A stretch of 53,610 nt of DNA from Ktedonobacterales bacterium (GCA_025935195.1 JAICVS010000012.1:1-53610); one strand, 5' to 3'; shown: positions 32,784 to 41,437, counted from the stretch's first letter. Made by a program: numbers and translations. The notes: generated from the letters alone by a model not told the origin.

Positions 32784-32894
32784 ATGAAAACGTCCGCACG
32801 TGCGCTCCTCGGTGGCCGGCGTCCCGCGCTCCTTCCCCACGCCTTCTTGCCCAGATCAAGAGGCCCTCGCGCCGCGTTCGCGGCGGCGCGCTGA
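32784..32894 (+). CDS. 36-residue Arg/Ala-rich leader peptide candidate
   Basis: ATG 32784 is preceded by AAAGGAGGTG at a six-base spacing, the strongest ribosome-binding site in the window. The product starts MKTSARALLGGRRPALLPHA and continues with LPRSRGPRAAFAAAR; it is basic, with about eight Arg. An intrinsic terminator begins 22 bases after its stop, and rsgA follows. It may be a leader peptide in an attenuation circuit or a small protein on its own. I do not recognise a family. Confidence 0.5.
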   Translation: MKTSARALLGGRRPALLPHAFLPRSRGPRAAFAAAR

Positions 32895-32915
32895 CGCCGC
32901 TCCCCACCCTCGCGC

Positions 32916-32944
32916 AACCGGCGGGCGTTGCTCGCCGGTTTTTT
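32916..32944 (+). terminator. Intrinsic terminator between leader ORF and rsgA
   Basis: AACCGGCG (32916-32923) pairs with CGCCGGTT (32933-32940) across a nine-base loop and runs into six T. It would stop transcripts before the rsgA start unless antitermination or a second promoter exists. Confidence 0.8.
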
Positions 32945-33009
32945 CGTGCGCCCGCGCCGAGCGCGTGGCGCCGATGAGATGTGAGACGCAACGTGAGGAG
33001 CATGCACAC

Positions 33010-34065
33010 GTGGGCAAGACCTATCGAGACAAACAACACCTGCTCGTCGAAGATGAGCCGGAAGGGCCGCTTGCCGAGCTGGCCGAAGGGCTGATCGTGG
33101 ACGGCAGCCGCGGCATGTACCGTGTGGAGACCGAGCTTGGCCCGCTCACCTGCACGATCCGCGGCAAGCTGCGCAAAGAGCTGATCTACGGCGAGAGCCG
33201 CGCCACCTTGCGCAGTGTGCGCAAAGTGAACGTCAAGCCGCACGACCCGGTGGCGGTCGGCGACCGCGTGCGCGTGCTGCCCACCGGGCACGGCGTGGGC
33301 GTGATCGAAGAGGTGGTGGCGCGGGCCGGTGGCGCGTTCAGCCGGCGCGATCCCGATCCCAAACAGGGCCGGCTCACCACTGTCGCTGGGCTGGATCAGA
33401 TGGTGCTGGTCTTCGCCACACGCGACCCGGAGCCGCATCTGGGCCTGCTGGATCGCTTCCTCGCCGTAGCGGAGGCGCAGCAGACACAGGCGATCATCTG
33501 CGTCACCAAAGCGGACCTGGGCGTGCCGGCGTGGCTGGCGGAGCGGCTGGACGTATACCGGCGGCTCGGCTATCCCATTGTGTGGACGAGCATCGCCACC
33601 GGGCAGGGCGTGGACGAGTTGCGGGCGCTGCTTGCCGGCAAGACCTCGGCCTTCCTGGGCAAGTCCGGCGTCGGCAAGTCGAGCCTGCTCAACGCCATCG
33701 AGCCGGCGCTGGAGCAGCGCGTGAGCGCGATCAGCGCCGCCACCGGCAAGGGCCGACACACCACCACCAGCACGCGCCTCTTCCCGCTCGGCGGACCCAG
33801 CGGCGGCTACATCGCCGACACCGCCGGCATCCGCGCGCTCGGCCTGGAGCGCGAGGTGGAGGCCGATCTGGACCATTACTTCCGCGAGTTCCGCCCATAT
33901 CTGGGCGCCTGCGCGCTGGCCGACTGCACGCACACCCACGAGCCGGGCTGTGCCGTGTACGCCGCCGCCCGCGCGGGCGAGATTGACGCCGAGCGTTACG
34001 ACAGCTATTGCCGCATGCGCGGCGCCGCGAGCGCGCTTGATGCCGCCTACGACGACGCGGGATAG
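33010..34065 (+). CDS. rsgA: Ribosome small-subunit-dependent GTPase RsgA
   Basis: This 351-residue protein is a circularly permuted GTPase that checks and matures the 30S subunit. An N-terminal OB fold is followed by the permuted motif order: G4 CVTKADLG near residue 166, G1 FLGKSGVGKSSLLNAI near 216, G2 KGRHTTTSTRLF near 243, G3 DTAGIRALG near 270. The C-terminal zinc site is CALADCTHTHEPGCAV (C, C, H, C). The start is GTG 33010 with GAGGAG nine bases upstream; the open frame continues upstream across the terminator and is not used. It is preceded by a leader with promoter, small ORF and terminator. Confidence 0.94.
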   Translation: MGKTYRDKQHLLVEDEPEGPLAELAEGLIVDGSRGMYRVETELGPLTCTIRGKLRKELIYGESRATLRSVRKVNVKPHDPVAVGDRVRVLPTGHGVGVIEEVVARAGGAFSRRDPDPKQGRLTTVAGLDQMVLVFATRDPEPHLGLLDRFLAVAEAQQTQAIICVTKADLGVPAWLAERLDVYRRLGYPIVWTSIATGQGVDELRALLAGKTSAFLGKSGVGKSSLLNAIEPALEQRVSAISAATGKGRHTTTSTRLFPLGGPSGGYIADTAGIRALGLEREVEADLDHYFREFRPYLGACALADCTHTHEPGCAVYAAARAGEIDAERYDSYCRMRGAASALDAAYDDAG

Positions 34066-34136
34066 CCACCCGCGCCCACACGTATGACCGGTGCGGCGTC
34101 ATCGCGCATCTACGCAGATGGAAAGGAGCGATGCAT

Positions 34137-35231
34137 ATGGATGGAGACGACGAAACAGACGAGATAGACGAACACACCTGGCCGGAAGAGTTGGTGGCGG
34201 TGGGCGCGGTCCGCGCGTGGATCGCGTCCGCCCTGCCCGGCCGGCCGGAGGTCGTTGGCCCGATCCTGGTTCACATGGCGAAGGAGTGGGGCGTGACGGC
34301 CTCGTTCGCGGTGACGGGAGCGGGACCGGCGCGCGAGGTCGTCTTCAAGGCGTGTCTGCTACCGCGCTTCGCCGCTTCGGCCGCGCGCCTCTATCCCTTG
34401 CTCGATCAGCTCTGCCCCGGCGCCGTTCCGCACGTCCTGGCGACACGCACACTGCCGGACGGCGCGAGCTGGCTGCTCTTCGACGCCTTCGAGGGCACGC
34501 CCGTCGCTGAGACGAGCGCGATCGATGCCCTCCTGGCGCTGGCGCGCACGTTGGCGCGCATTCAGGTCGCGGTGGCGGACGCGCCGGAGGCTGAGAAAGA
34601 CGGGCTGCCGCGCACGCCGATCAGCGACGCAACGGCCTGGCTCGACGCGACGCTCTCAGACGTGCGCGGGCGCTATGCCGCCTTCTGGCAGGGTGAGGGG
34701 CGCGAGCTGGCCGCACAATTTCACCTGCCACCCGACATTGCCGAGCGCATGGAGATGTATCGCCCGCACGTGGCGGCATGGGCGCGCGAGCTGGATCAGG
34801 GCAACTGGCCGCTTACGATTGACCACGTAGACCTACACGGCGAGAACGCCGTGATCCAGCCCGGCGGCAGCATCCTGATCTTCGATTGGGAGGAGGCCAA
34901 CCTGAGCTGTCCCTTCTTCTCGCTGGATCGCCTGCTGGACGACGTCCGTGATCTGGAAGAGGAGCACGAGGAGCGCGTGGCAGAAATCGGGCGATATACT
35001 CCAGCGGAGTGGGCGCTGCGCGACGCCTACCTGGCGGCGCTGCCCTGGGCCACCGCGGATGCCCGCTCGCGCGCCTTCGACCTGGCGCGGTGCCTCGCGC
35101 CGCTCAAGACGGCCTACGAGGCGGGCATACTGGCGCGGGTGCGTGGCTGGCCGGAGGGCGCCCCGCACATCGCGGCGTGGGCGCTCGGCCGGGCGCTGCC
35201 GCGCTGGCAGCGCATGGCGGCGGAGTCGTGA
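34137..35231 (+). CDS. Aminoglycoside-phosphotransferase-fold (APH) kinase-like protein
   Basis: This protein of about 364 residues has a kinase-like fold with the catalytic loop TIDHVDLHGENAVIQ (HxDxxxxN) near residue 225 and the metal-binding ILIFDWEEANLS near 247. The N lobe contains REVVFKACLLPRF, the probable ATP lysine. The substrate is unknown; most such genes phosphorylate small molecules rather than antibiotics. ATG 34137 has AGGAG eight bases upstream and is preferred over ATG 34131. The N-terminal 20 residues are very acidic. It lies 71 bases after rsgA. Confidence 0.83.
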   Translation: MDGDDETDEIDEHTWPEELVAVGAVRAWIASALPGRPEVVGPILVHMAKEWGVTASFAVTGAGPAREVVFKACLLPRFAASAARLYPLLDQLCPGAVPHVLATRTLPDGASWLLFDAFEGTPVAETSAIDALLALARTLARIQVAVADAPEAEKDGLPRTPISDATAWLDATLSDVRGRYAAFWQGEGRELAAQFHLPPDIAERMEMYRPHVAAWARELDQGNWPLTIDHVDLHGENAVIQPGGSILIFDWEEANLSCPFFSLDRLLDDVRDLEEEHEERVAEIGRYTPAEWALRDAYLAALPWATADARSRAFDLARCLAPLKTAYEAGILARVRGWPEGAPHIAAWALGRALPRWQRMAAES

Positions 35232-35275
35232 GCGCGAGCAAGAACGGGCATGAGCGAGGAGCGAGGTGGAGCGAG

Positions 35276-35872
35276 ATGCGAAGACTGATCGGTGCGGGCA
35301 TTCTCTGTGCGGCGCTACTGATAGCGGCGTGTGGCGGCGCCACGTCATCCAATGCGCCGGGTGGCGCATCCGGCACGGCGGCGCCAATCGCTACCGCCAA
35401 GGAGGGTACTGTGAGCTTCACCCTGACGAGTGACGACTTCAACGCCAACGGCCCGATCCCCGCGCGCTTCACCTGTGACGGCCAGAGCACCTCGCCCGCG
35501 CTCACCTGGCACGACGCCCCGGCCAACGCCGCCGCATTCGCGCTGATCGTGGACGATCCCGACGCGCCATCCGGCACCTTCACCCATTGGGTGCTGTTCA
35601 ACCTGCCCGCCGGCACCACGAGCCTGCCGCGCGGTGTGCCGACCAATGACCGGCTGGACAATGGCGCGCTGCAAGGCGCGAACGGCGCGGGCGGCACCGG
35701 CTATACCGGCCCCTGCCCACCGTCCGGCACCCACCACTACCACTTCACGCTCTATGCGCTGGACGGCACGCTGAATCTGGGCGCCGGCGCCTCGAAGCAG
35801 CAGGTGCTCGACGCGATGAAAGGCCACATCGTCGCCCAGGCCGAGATCGTCAGCACCTATCGCCGCCAGTAA
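35276..35872 (+). CDS. YbhB/YbcL-type PEBP lipoprotein
   Basis: This 198-residue protein has a lipoprotein signal peptide (MRRLIGAGILCAALLIAACG, lipobox LIAAC) and a Ser/Gly/Ala-rich linker, then a phosphatidylethanolamine-binding-protein fold: IPARFTCDGQSTSPALTW, ALIVDDPDAPSGTFTHWVLF, YTGPCPPSGTHHYHFTLYAL and a C-terminal helix. The DPDAP and GPCPPSGTHHY motifs form the anion-binding site of the family. Function is not established. I chose ATG 35276 (AGGTGGA upstream); a GTG at 35228 overlapping the previous stop would add residues before the signal peptide. Confidence 0.87.
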   Translation: MRRLIGAGILCAALLIAACGGATSSNAPGGASGTAAPIATAKEGTVSFTLTSDDFNANGPIPARFTCDGQSTSPALTWHDAPANAAAFALIVDDPDAPSGTFTHWVLFNLPAGTTSLPRGVPTNDRLDNGALQGANGAGGTGYTGPCPPSGTHHYHFTLYALDGTLNLGAGASKQQVLDAMKGHIVAQAEIVSTYRRQ

Positions 35873-35875
35873 CCT

Positions 35876-35983
35876 GGATTCTTCACGAGGAATCCCAGCC
35901 TCCAGTTCCCCTTCCCGCGCGGAGAGGGGCGACAGAGAGGCTGCGACAGCACGTAGGCGGGCGGTGTTCTCCCTGAAGAATCC
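35876..35983. mobile_element. MITE-like element with 10-bp terminal inverted repeats
   Basis: GGATTCTTCA (35876-35885) and TGAAGAATCC (35974-35983) are perfect inverted copies (12 of 13 if extended outwards) bounding 108 bases without a gene. A degenerate GC-rich palindrome lies inside (near 35907-35930). The right-end motif ctgaagaatccgg also occurs at 22115-22126 next to another palindrome copy. No transposase is encoded. Confidence 0.55.
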
Positions 35984-35986
35984 GGG

Positions 35987-36469
35987 CTAGCGCCCTTCAC
36001 CTGGGTGTCGCTGCTCCCGCCATTCCTGAATCATGCTGGTATGAATAGGGTAATGGCTATAGGTATCGAGCCGTAGGCGACGGCGGGCGCGCGTTTCCCG
36101 CGTGAGCTGGCTTGCTGGCGCGCGCTCGATGAAGGCGATGAGCCGGCGATGGGTGTCATCCAGTTGCCGGCGGACGTCGGCGAGCGACAGGCCGCGCTTC
36201 TCCGCGGTCATCCGCGCATTGAACGCGTCAATACCGCCGTATGCGGTGACGTAGCGCGGTGGTCTGCCGCCCGCGATGATCAGCGGCAGATGCTTCAGCG
36301 CTTCCTCCTCCCAGGTGGTCACGTGCGCGAGGATGTCTTTCACCGACCAGTCACCCGCGACGCCAGGCTCCATGAGCTGCGCGTCTGGCAATCCGGCGTA
36401 TGACGCCGTGAACGCCGTCCACGCCGTCTCAAGCCGTTTCAGCAGCTTCTCGACCTGATCCTCGCTCAT
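35987..36469 (-). CDS. DinB/ClbS-DfsB family four-helix protein
   Basis: This 160-residue protein fits the ClbS/DfsB branch of the DinB superfamily: helix 1 with LETAWTAFTASYAGL, then GVAGDWSVKDILAHVTTWEE (the conserved W..KD...H...WE), RMTAEKRGLSLADVRRQLDD and the last helix TYSHYPIHTSMIQEW. The metal ligands in this family are His residues; H52-like, H-in-YPIH are present. Its role may be detoxification or thiol transfer but is unknown here. It starts at ATG 36469 with GAGGTGG upstream. It lies just after the MITE-like element. Confidence 0.83.
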   Translation of the reverse strand: MSEDQVEKLLKRLETAWTAFTASYAGLPDAQLMEPGVAGDWSVKDILAHVTTWEEEALKHLPLIIAGGRPPRYVTAYGGIDAFNARMTAEKRGLSLADVRRQLDDTHRRLIAFIERAPASQLTRETRARRRLRLDTYSHYPIHTSMIQEWREQRHPGEGR

Positions 36470-36514
36470 GCGCACCCACCTCTCCTATGCGTCCTCCGCG
36501 GTTCAACTCTCCTC

Positions 36515-37432
36515 TTACGCCGACTTCGCGGCGCGGGCAAGGTTATCGCGGTAGCTGATCAGGAAGTTCCACAGCGCCGCCGCCGCCGCCGAAGGATGGC
36601 TGCCCGCGCGCCGCGCCAGATACCAGTAGCGATGCACCGGGAAGCCGATCACATCCAGCACGCAGACCCGGCCGGCCGCGATCTCCAGCTCCAGCGCCGC
36701 CAGCGGCATCACCGCGATGCCCAGGTCCGCCGCGACCGCCTGCTTGATCGCCCCACTGGAGCGCAGCTCCATGCCAACGTGTAGGGTAGTGTCGCGCGCA
36801 TCGAAAAGGCGCTGCGTATCAATGCGCGTGCCGGAGCCGGCCTCGCGCAGCAGGAAGACCTCCTTGCTCAGCTCGTCCAGCGCGATCTTCTTCTTGTGGG
36901 CCAGCGGATGGCGCGGCGAGGCGATCACCACCAGCTCGTTGGGGACGAACTGCGCCACCTCCAGGTCGTGCGCGTCCTCGATCAGGCCCATCACCGCCAG
37001 GTCCACCTCGTTGTCCAGCAGCATCTTCTGCACGGTGAAGCGGTTGAGCACGTCCAGCGTCAGCTTCACACCCGGCGCCTCGCGGTGGAACGCGCCCAGC
37101 GCCGGCGGCACGACATAGATACCCGCCGTCGTGCTCGCCGCCACCTTCACCGTGCCACGCCGCCCGCCGCCCAGCTCCTCCATCACCAGCCGCGTCTCAT
37201 CCAGCAGCGCGAAGATGCGCTCGCTATAGCCCAGCAGCTCGCGCCCCGCCTCGGTCAGATGCAGCGTGCGCCCCACCTTCTCGAAGAGCGGCAGACCGAT
37301 GCTCTTCTCCAGCGCCTTGACCTGGAGCGAGACGCCCGGCTGGCTCAGATACAGCGCGGCGGCGGCGCGCGAGTAGCTGCCATGTTCGGCCACGGAGCGG
37401 AAGATGTGGAGCTGGTGGAGGTTGATATCCAT
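36515..37432 (-). CDS. LysR-family transcriptional regulator, divergent to icl
   Basis: This 305-residue protein has the LysR winged helix at residues 4-62 ([54 protein letters not shown]), a linker helix and a two-lobed inducer domain ([20 protein letters not shown], then [16 protein letters not shown], similar to the CbbR/CysB-like group). It is transcribed away from icl across a 147-base region with a TATAAT for this gene and a candidate operator. It probably activates isocitrate lyase in response to acetate or a C2/C4 metabolite; the inducer is inferred. Confidence 0.9.
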   Translation of the reverse strand: MDINLHQLHIFRSVAEHGSYSRAAAALYLSQPGVSLQVKALEKSIGLPLFEKVGRTLHLTEAGRELLGYSERIFALLDETRLVMEELGGGRRGTVKVAASTTAGIYVVPPALGAFHREAPGVKLTLDVLNRFTVQKMLLDNEVDLAVMGLIEDAHDLEVAQFVPNELVVIASPRHPLAHKKKIALDELSKEVFLLREAGSGTRIDTQRLFDARDTTLHVGMELRSSGAIKQAVAADLGIAVMPLAALELEIAAGRVCVLDVIGFPVHRYWYLARRAGSHPSAAAAALWNFLISYRDNLARAAKSA

Positions 37433-37441
37433 AAGCTTATC

Positions 37442-37458
37442 CTTATGCCGAGCATGAG
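37442..37458. promoter_or_regulatory. Candidate LysR operator in the lysR-icl intergenic region
   Basis: CTTATGC-CGA-GCATGAG is an inverted repeat with one mismatch in seven. It lies about 54 bases upstream of the predicted icl start point and just downstream of the lysR start point, the usual place for activation and autorepression. A separate ATAAGCTTAT palindrome overlaps the lysR start region at 37430. Confidence 0.55.
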
Positions 37459-37467
37459 GAACAGATA

Positions 37468-37503
37468 TTGCGGATTATACATCCGGGCGGGTATGCTGCA
37501 CAA
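37468..37503. promoter_or_regulatory. Overlapping divergent promoters of lysR and icl
   Basis: For icl (plus): TTGCGG (37468-37473), 18 bases, TATGCT (37492-37497). For lysR (minus): -10 TATAAT (37474-37479 complement) with TTGTGC (37498-37503 complement) 18 bases upstream. The two promoters overlap face to face, so their use may be mutually exclusive. Confidence 0.55.
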
Positions 37504-37579
37504 TGCAGCCCCGTGCGAGCTGGTTGTTGCGCAATGGGGCGTAGCGACGCCGCACAGGCGCCGGGAGGAGCAAAACCTC

Positions 37580-38899
37580 ATGACCACACTGTTACGTGAT
37601 CAGACGAGGAAGACGGAAAAGACCGAGAAGACGGGCAAGCGCTCCACTCTGGAGCGCGAGTGGGAGACGAATCCGCGCTGGCGGGGCATCACACGCCCCT
37701 ACACCGCCGCCGCTGTCGAGCGGCTGCGCGGCACGCTCCAGATCGAGCACACGCTGGCGCGCAGGGGCGCGGAGCGCCTGTGGAACCTGCTGCATACCGA
37801 GCGCTACGTCGCATCGCTCGGCGCGCTGACCGGCAATCAGGCCGTCCAGCAGGTGAAAGCGGGGCTACAGGCCATTTACCTCAGCGGGTGGCAGGTCGCG
37901 GCTGATGCGAACCTGTCCGGCCACATGTACCCCGACCAGAGCCTCTATCCCGCCAACAGCGTGCCCGCCGTGGTGAAGCGTATCAACGCGGCGCTGCAGC
38001 GCGCGGACCAGATCCACCACAGCGAGGGCAAGGACGACGTCTACTGGTACGCGCCGATCGTCGCCGACGCCGAGGCGGGCTTTGGCGGCCCGCTCAACTG
38101 TTTCGAGCTGATGAAGGCGATGATCGAGGCGGGCGCGGCCGGCGTCCACTTCGAGGACCAGCTCTCCTCCGAGAAGAAGTGCGGCCACATGGGCGGCAAG
38201 GTGCTGCTGCCCACCCAGACCGCCATCAAGAACCTCGTCGCCGCGCGGCTGGCAGCCGACGTGATGGGCGTGCCGACGCTGCTCGTCGCGCGCACGGACG
38301 CCAACGGCGCCAAGCTGATCACCAGCGATGTGGACCCGCGCGACCAGCCCTTCCTGACCGGCGAGCGCACCGCCGAGGGCTTCTTCGGCCTCAAGGCCGG
38401 CATCGAGACGGCCATCGCGCGCGGCCTGGCCTACGCGCCCTACGCCGACCTGATCTGGTGCGAGACCGCCGAGCCGAACATCGAAGAGGCAGAGCGCTTC
38501 GCCGCGGCCATCCACGAGCGCTTCCCCGGCAAGCTGCTGGCCTACAATTGCTCGCCCTCCTTCAATTGGCGCAAGAAGCTCGACGAGCGCACCATCGCCA
38601 CTTTCCAGCAGCGCCTCGGCGACATGGGCTACAAGTTCCAGTTCGTCACGCTCGCCGGCTTCCACGCGCTCAACCTGGCGATGTTCGAGCTTGCGCTCCA
38701 ATACCGCGACCGCGGCATGGCGGCCTACTCCGAGCTACAGCAGCGCGAGTTCGCGATGGAGGAGTTCGGCTATAGCGCGACCAGGCATCAGCGCGAGGTC
38801 GGCACCGGCTACTTCGACGAGGTCTCGCAGGTGATCGCCGGCGGCGCATCCTCCACCACCGCGCTCTCCGGCTCCACCGAGGAGGAGCAGTTCCACTAA
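37580..38899 (+). CDS. aceA: Isocitrate lyase
   Basis: This 439-residue enzyme splits isocitrate to glyoxylate and succinate in the glyoxylate shunt. It shows [20 protein letters not shown], the metal/substrate segment [20 protein letters not shown], the catalytic loop [18 protein letters not shown] with the general-base Cys near residue 201, [17 protein letters not shown] and [13 protein letters not shown]. The KKCGH motif is that of true isocitrate lyases, not methylisocitrate lyases. It starts at ATG 37580 with GGGAGGAG upstream; the longer open frame crosses the divergent lysR gene. No malate synthase lies in the window. A terminator follows at 38931. Confidence 0.95.
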   Translation: MTTLLRDQTRKTEKTEKTGKRSTLEREWETNPRWRGITRPYTAAAVERLRGTLQIEHTLARRGAERLWNLLHTERYVASLGALTGNQAVQQVKAGLQAIYLSGWQVAADANLSGHMYPDQSLYPANSVPAVVKRINAALQRADQIHHSEGKDDVYWYAPIVADAEAGFGGPLNCFELMKAMIEAGAAGVHFEDQLSSEKKCGHMGGKVLLPTQTAIKNLVAARLAADVMGVPTLLVARTDANGAKLITSDVDPRDQPFLTGERTAEGFFGLKAGIETAIARGLAYAPYADLIWCETAEPNIEEAERFAAAIHERFPGKLLAYNCSPSFNWRKKLDERTIATFQQRLGDMGYKFQFVTLAGFHALNLAMFELALQYRDRGMAAYSELQQREFAMEEFGYSATRHQREVGTGYFDEVSQVIAGGASSTTALSGSTEEEQFH

Positions 38900-38930
38900 C
38901 CGAACGATACGGATTCCTGTTCAGATGTGC

Positions 38931-38957
38931 AAGGCGGTCCCACGACGGGGCCGCCTT
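38931..38957 (+). terminator. Terminator hairpin after isocitrate lyase
   Basis: AAGGCGGTCCC (38931-38941) and GGGGCCGCCTT (38947-38957) form an 11-bp stem with one G-T pair and a five-base loop, followed by ctcgtctt. Confidence 0.75.
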
Positions 38958-38964
38958 CTCGTCT

Positions 38965-39249
38965 TCATGTGTCGCCCGCGGCCAACCGCCACTCAATCGC
39001 CTGGATATCCGCCACACTCGGCTCATTCGACCAGCCGCTTAGATCGCCGTACACATCGCCGCTACGTATCCATCCGTATCCGACGTGCTGGCCGAGCGCG
39101 ATCAATTCAATCACTCGTTCGCTACGTATCGTGCCCTGCAAGGCCAGGCGGAAGGTGAATATCCATCCCCCTGTCTTGGGGTACGGTGCGAATGTGGCAC
39201 CCACAGGCTCCCGCCCCATCGGCACGGCGTGTGCGAGAAATAGCGCCAT
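38965..39249 (-). CDS. Small hypothetical protein
   Basis: This 94-residue ORF has a protein-like composition: GATFAPYPKTGGWIFTFRLA, then ERVIELIALGQHVGYGW and a C-terminal ADIQAIEWRLAAGDT. Codon use is less GC-biased than in neighbouring genes. The start is uncertain (ATG 39249 or 39219) and no good ribosome-binding site is seen. I do not recognise it. It could be a transferred or decaying gene. Confidence 0.4.
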   Translation of the reverse strand: MALFLAHAVPMGREPVGATFAPYPKTGGWIFTFRLALQGTIRSERVIELIALGQHVGYGWIRSGDVYGDLSGWSNEPSVADIQAIEWRLAAGDT

Positions 39250-39596
39250 CCTTGACTTTGAGCCGCCACCATGCTACATTTCTCGCAACATGGATCGGCT
39301 TTCCGCCATGTGAAAACGGACGCACGGATGACCGTTCGCCGCGACAGCGCATTGCGCATTGCGCATGTGCGCATGTCACGACTGATTCGCTGTAGCAATA
39401 CGCAGCCGTTCCATACGGCATGGCGCGCAATGAAAGGAGTAGATATACTCGCCGGCGTGGGCATGGCACGAGTCGCGCGCGCCCCACGCGCCGCATCCCG
39501 CGGTCCACGGCACACCGAGACGATCACGCCCACTCTGGGAAGCAACAACGTCGTGTGGTTCAGCGCCCATCCCTCGCCATATTGGAGGCAACACCG
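39250..39596. other. Leader region of the lactate permease gene
   Basis: No gene is supported. The stretch holds the nested repeat gcgcattgcgcattgcgc followed by atgtgcgcatg (about 39348-39375), which contains overlapping palindromes and may be a regulatory site, and a TATACT at 39444-39449 that could be a -10, though without a good -35. Confidence 0.4.
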
Positions 39597-41366
39597 ATGT
39601 TCCACGAGTTGCTCAGTCCCAACGCGGCGGCTCACCTCGCCGCCAGTTGCACATCCGCCTTCCGCTTCTGCCAGCCCATCCAGCCGGTCTTCGACAACCT
39701 CTTCCTCTCGTTTCTCATCGGGCTGATCCCCATCGCCGTCGTGCTCGTGCTGCTCGGCGTCGTGCGGCGCCCAGCCTGGCAGGCGGCGCTCGCCGGCCTG
39801 ATCGTCGCCCTGATCTTCGCCGTCTTCATCTGGGGCATGCCCGTCGATATGGCCGCTAGTTCCACCCTCAGCGGCTTCGCCTTCGCCATCCTGCCGGTGA
39901 TGTGGATCGTGTTCAACGCCATGTGGCTCTACAACATCACCGTCCGCACCGGCAAGTTCGATCTCTTCCGCCGCTGGATGATCCACAACGCGCCGCCCGA
40001 CAAGCGCATCCTGATGCTGATCGTCGCCTTCAGCTTCGGCGCGCTGCTAGAGGGCATCGCCGGCTTCGGCACGCCGGTCGCCATCGCCAGCGCCTTGCTG
40101 ATTGGGCTGGGTTTCCCAGTGTTGGATGCCGTCGTGCTCACCCTCATCTTCAACACATCGCCAGTCGCGTTCGGCGCCCTGGGCGCCCCCATAGCCGCCT
40201 TGAACGGCGTGACAGGCCTGCCCGCGGCGACACTCGGCGCCCAGATCGGCCGCCAGCTGCCGATCATGGCGTTCATCCTCCCGTTCTATGCGCTGGTTGT
40301 CTTCTCCGGCGCACGCGGCCTGCGCTCGGCCTGGCCCGCCGCGCTGGTGGCGGGCGGCTCCTTCGCGCTGACGCAGTTCTTCGTCTCCAACTTCATTGGG
40401 CCGGAGCTGCCAGATGTGCTGGCCTCGCTCGTCTCGCTCATCTGCCTCATCGTCTTCGTGCAGTTCTGGAAACCGCGCGACATCGAGCAGTACCGCGCGC
40501 AGTTCGGTGGCGAGCGGATGGGTACGACGAACGCCGGCGCGATCGGTGAGCGTGGCGTCCCGACACCCGTCCCGACACCCGTCGCGGCATCCGCTGGCCG
40601 TGATGACGGCAGGCCGACGTCGGGGCAGTCGCTGCTGGCATGGCTGCCCTGGGTGATCGTCTCCGCGGTCGTCATCGTCTGGATCTTCGCCAAGGTGCCA
40701 GCGGTTGGGCAGCAGAAGATTGCCTGGCCGGACCTGGACAAGCTGGTGTTCCGCACCGCCTACGGCGACGCCTACGCCGACACCTACCTCTTCCAGCCCC
40801 TCGGCACCGGCACGGCCATCTTGACCTCGGTGTTGATCACCTGGCTGGCGCTCGGCGCCAAGCCTCGTGTCCTGATTGGCGCGTTGGTGGACTCCTGGCG
40901 GCAGCTCTACCTCGCCATCCTGACCGTCGTGCTGATCGTCGGCGTCTCATTCCTCTACAACTACTCCGGCATGGTGTACACCCTGGGGCTGGCGGTCGCC
41001 TCGGTCGGGAAGGTCTTCCCCTTCTTCGCGGTGTTCATCGGCTGGATCGCCTGCTTCCTCAGCGGCAGCGACACCTCCAGCAACGCGCTCTTCGGCAACC
41101 TGCAAGTCGTAGCTGCCAAGCAGCTCCACCTGAGCCCCGTCCTGATGGCCGCCACGAACTCCTCAGGCGCGGTGACGAGCAAGATGATCTCGCCGCAGAA
41201 CGTGACGACTGGTGTCTCCACGACCTCTCTCAAAGGCAAAGAAGGGCTGGTGATCCGCCGTACCTTCGTCCACAGCCTGATCCTGGCCTCATTCCTGGGC
41301 ATCATCGTGATGCTGCAGCAGTACGCCTTCCCGCAGCTCATCGCCACTGGGCTGATCGGGCGCTGA
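39597..41366 (+). CDS. lctP: L-lactate permease (LctP family)
   Basis: This 589-residue polytopic transporter takes up lactate (or glycolate) with protons. Some 12-14 membrane helices are visible. Family signatures are IVFNAMWLYNITVRTGKFDL, the highly conserved FGALLEGIAGFGTPVAIAS near residue 150, NTSPVAFGALGAPIAALN, NYSGMVYTLGLAVASVGKVF, and DTSSNALFGNLQVVAAKQL followed by ATNSSGAVTSKMISPQN. The start is ATG 39597 with TTGGAGG upstream; the longer open frame is not used. There is a hydrophilic insertion near residue 300-330 with a short PTPVPTPV repeat. It fits a lifestyle on organic acids, with isocitrate lyase and acetyl-CoA synthetase in the same window. Confidence 0.93.
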   Translation: MFHELLSPNAAAHLAASCTSAFRFCQPIQPVFDNLFLSFLIGLIPIAVVLVLLGVVRRPAWQAALAGLIVALIFAVFIWGMPVDMAASSTLSGFAFAILPVMWIVFNAMWLYNITVRTGKFDLFRRWMIHNAPPDKRILMLIVAFSFGALLEGIAGFGTPVAIASALLIGLGFPVLDAVVLTLIFNTSPVAFGALGAPIAALNGVTGLPAATLGAQIGRQLPIMAFILPFYALVVFSGARGLRSAWPAALVAGGSFALTQFFVSNFIGPELPDVLASLVSLICLIVFVQFWKPRDIEQYRAQFGGERMGTTNAGAIGERGVPTPVPTPVAASAGRDDGRPTSGQSLLAWLPWVIVSAVVIVWIFAKVPAVGQQKIAWPDLDKLVFRTAYGDAYADTYLFQPLGTGTAILTSVLITWLALGAKPRVLIGALVDSWRQLYLAILTVVLIVGVSFLYNYSGMVYTLGLAVASVGKVFPFFAVFIGWIACFLSGSDTSSNALFGNLQVVAAKQLHLSPVLMAATNSSGAVTSKMISPQNVTTGVSTTSLKGKEGLVIRRTFVHSLILASFLGIIVMLQQYAFPQLIATGLIGR

Positions 41367-41396
41367 TCTCGCCCAACTGAAATCAAGCGCCAAACG

Positions 41397-41437
41397 GCGA
41401 GGGGGAAGCCGGATGTATCGTCCAGCTTCCCCCTCGC
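41397..41437. terminator. 13-bp perfect hairpin between convergent lctP and nrnA
   Basis: GCGAGGGGGAAGC (41397-41409) and GCTTCCCCCTCGC (41425-41437) with a 15-base loop. No T-run follows; it may act for both converging genes. Confidence 0.7.

Noticed and set aside
34137..35231. Aminoglycoside resistance gene
   Set aside because: The kinase fold is common to many metabolic kinases; nothing here points to antibiotics, and the same holds for 51171-52217.
36896..37579. Upstream extension of isocitrate lyase
   Set aside because: It runs antisense through lysR and across its promoter; ATG 37580 has a strong ribosome-binding site.
39420..39596. Upstream extension of the lactate permease
   Set aside because: Arg/Thr-rich, not family-like; ATG 39597 with TTGGAGG fits the family N terminus.
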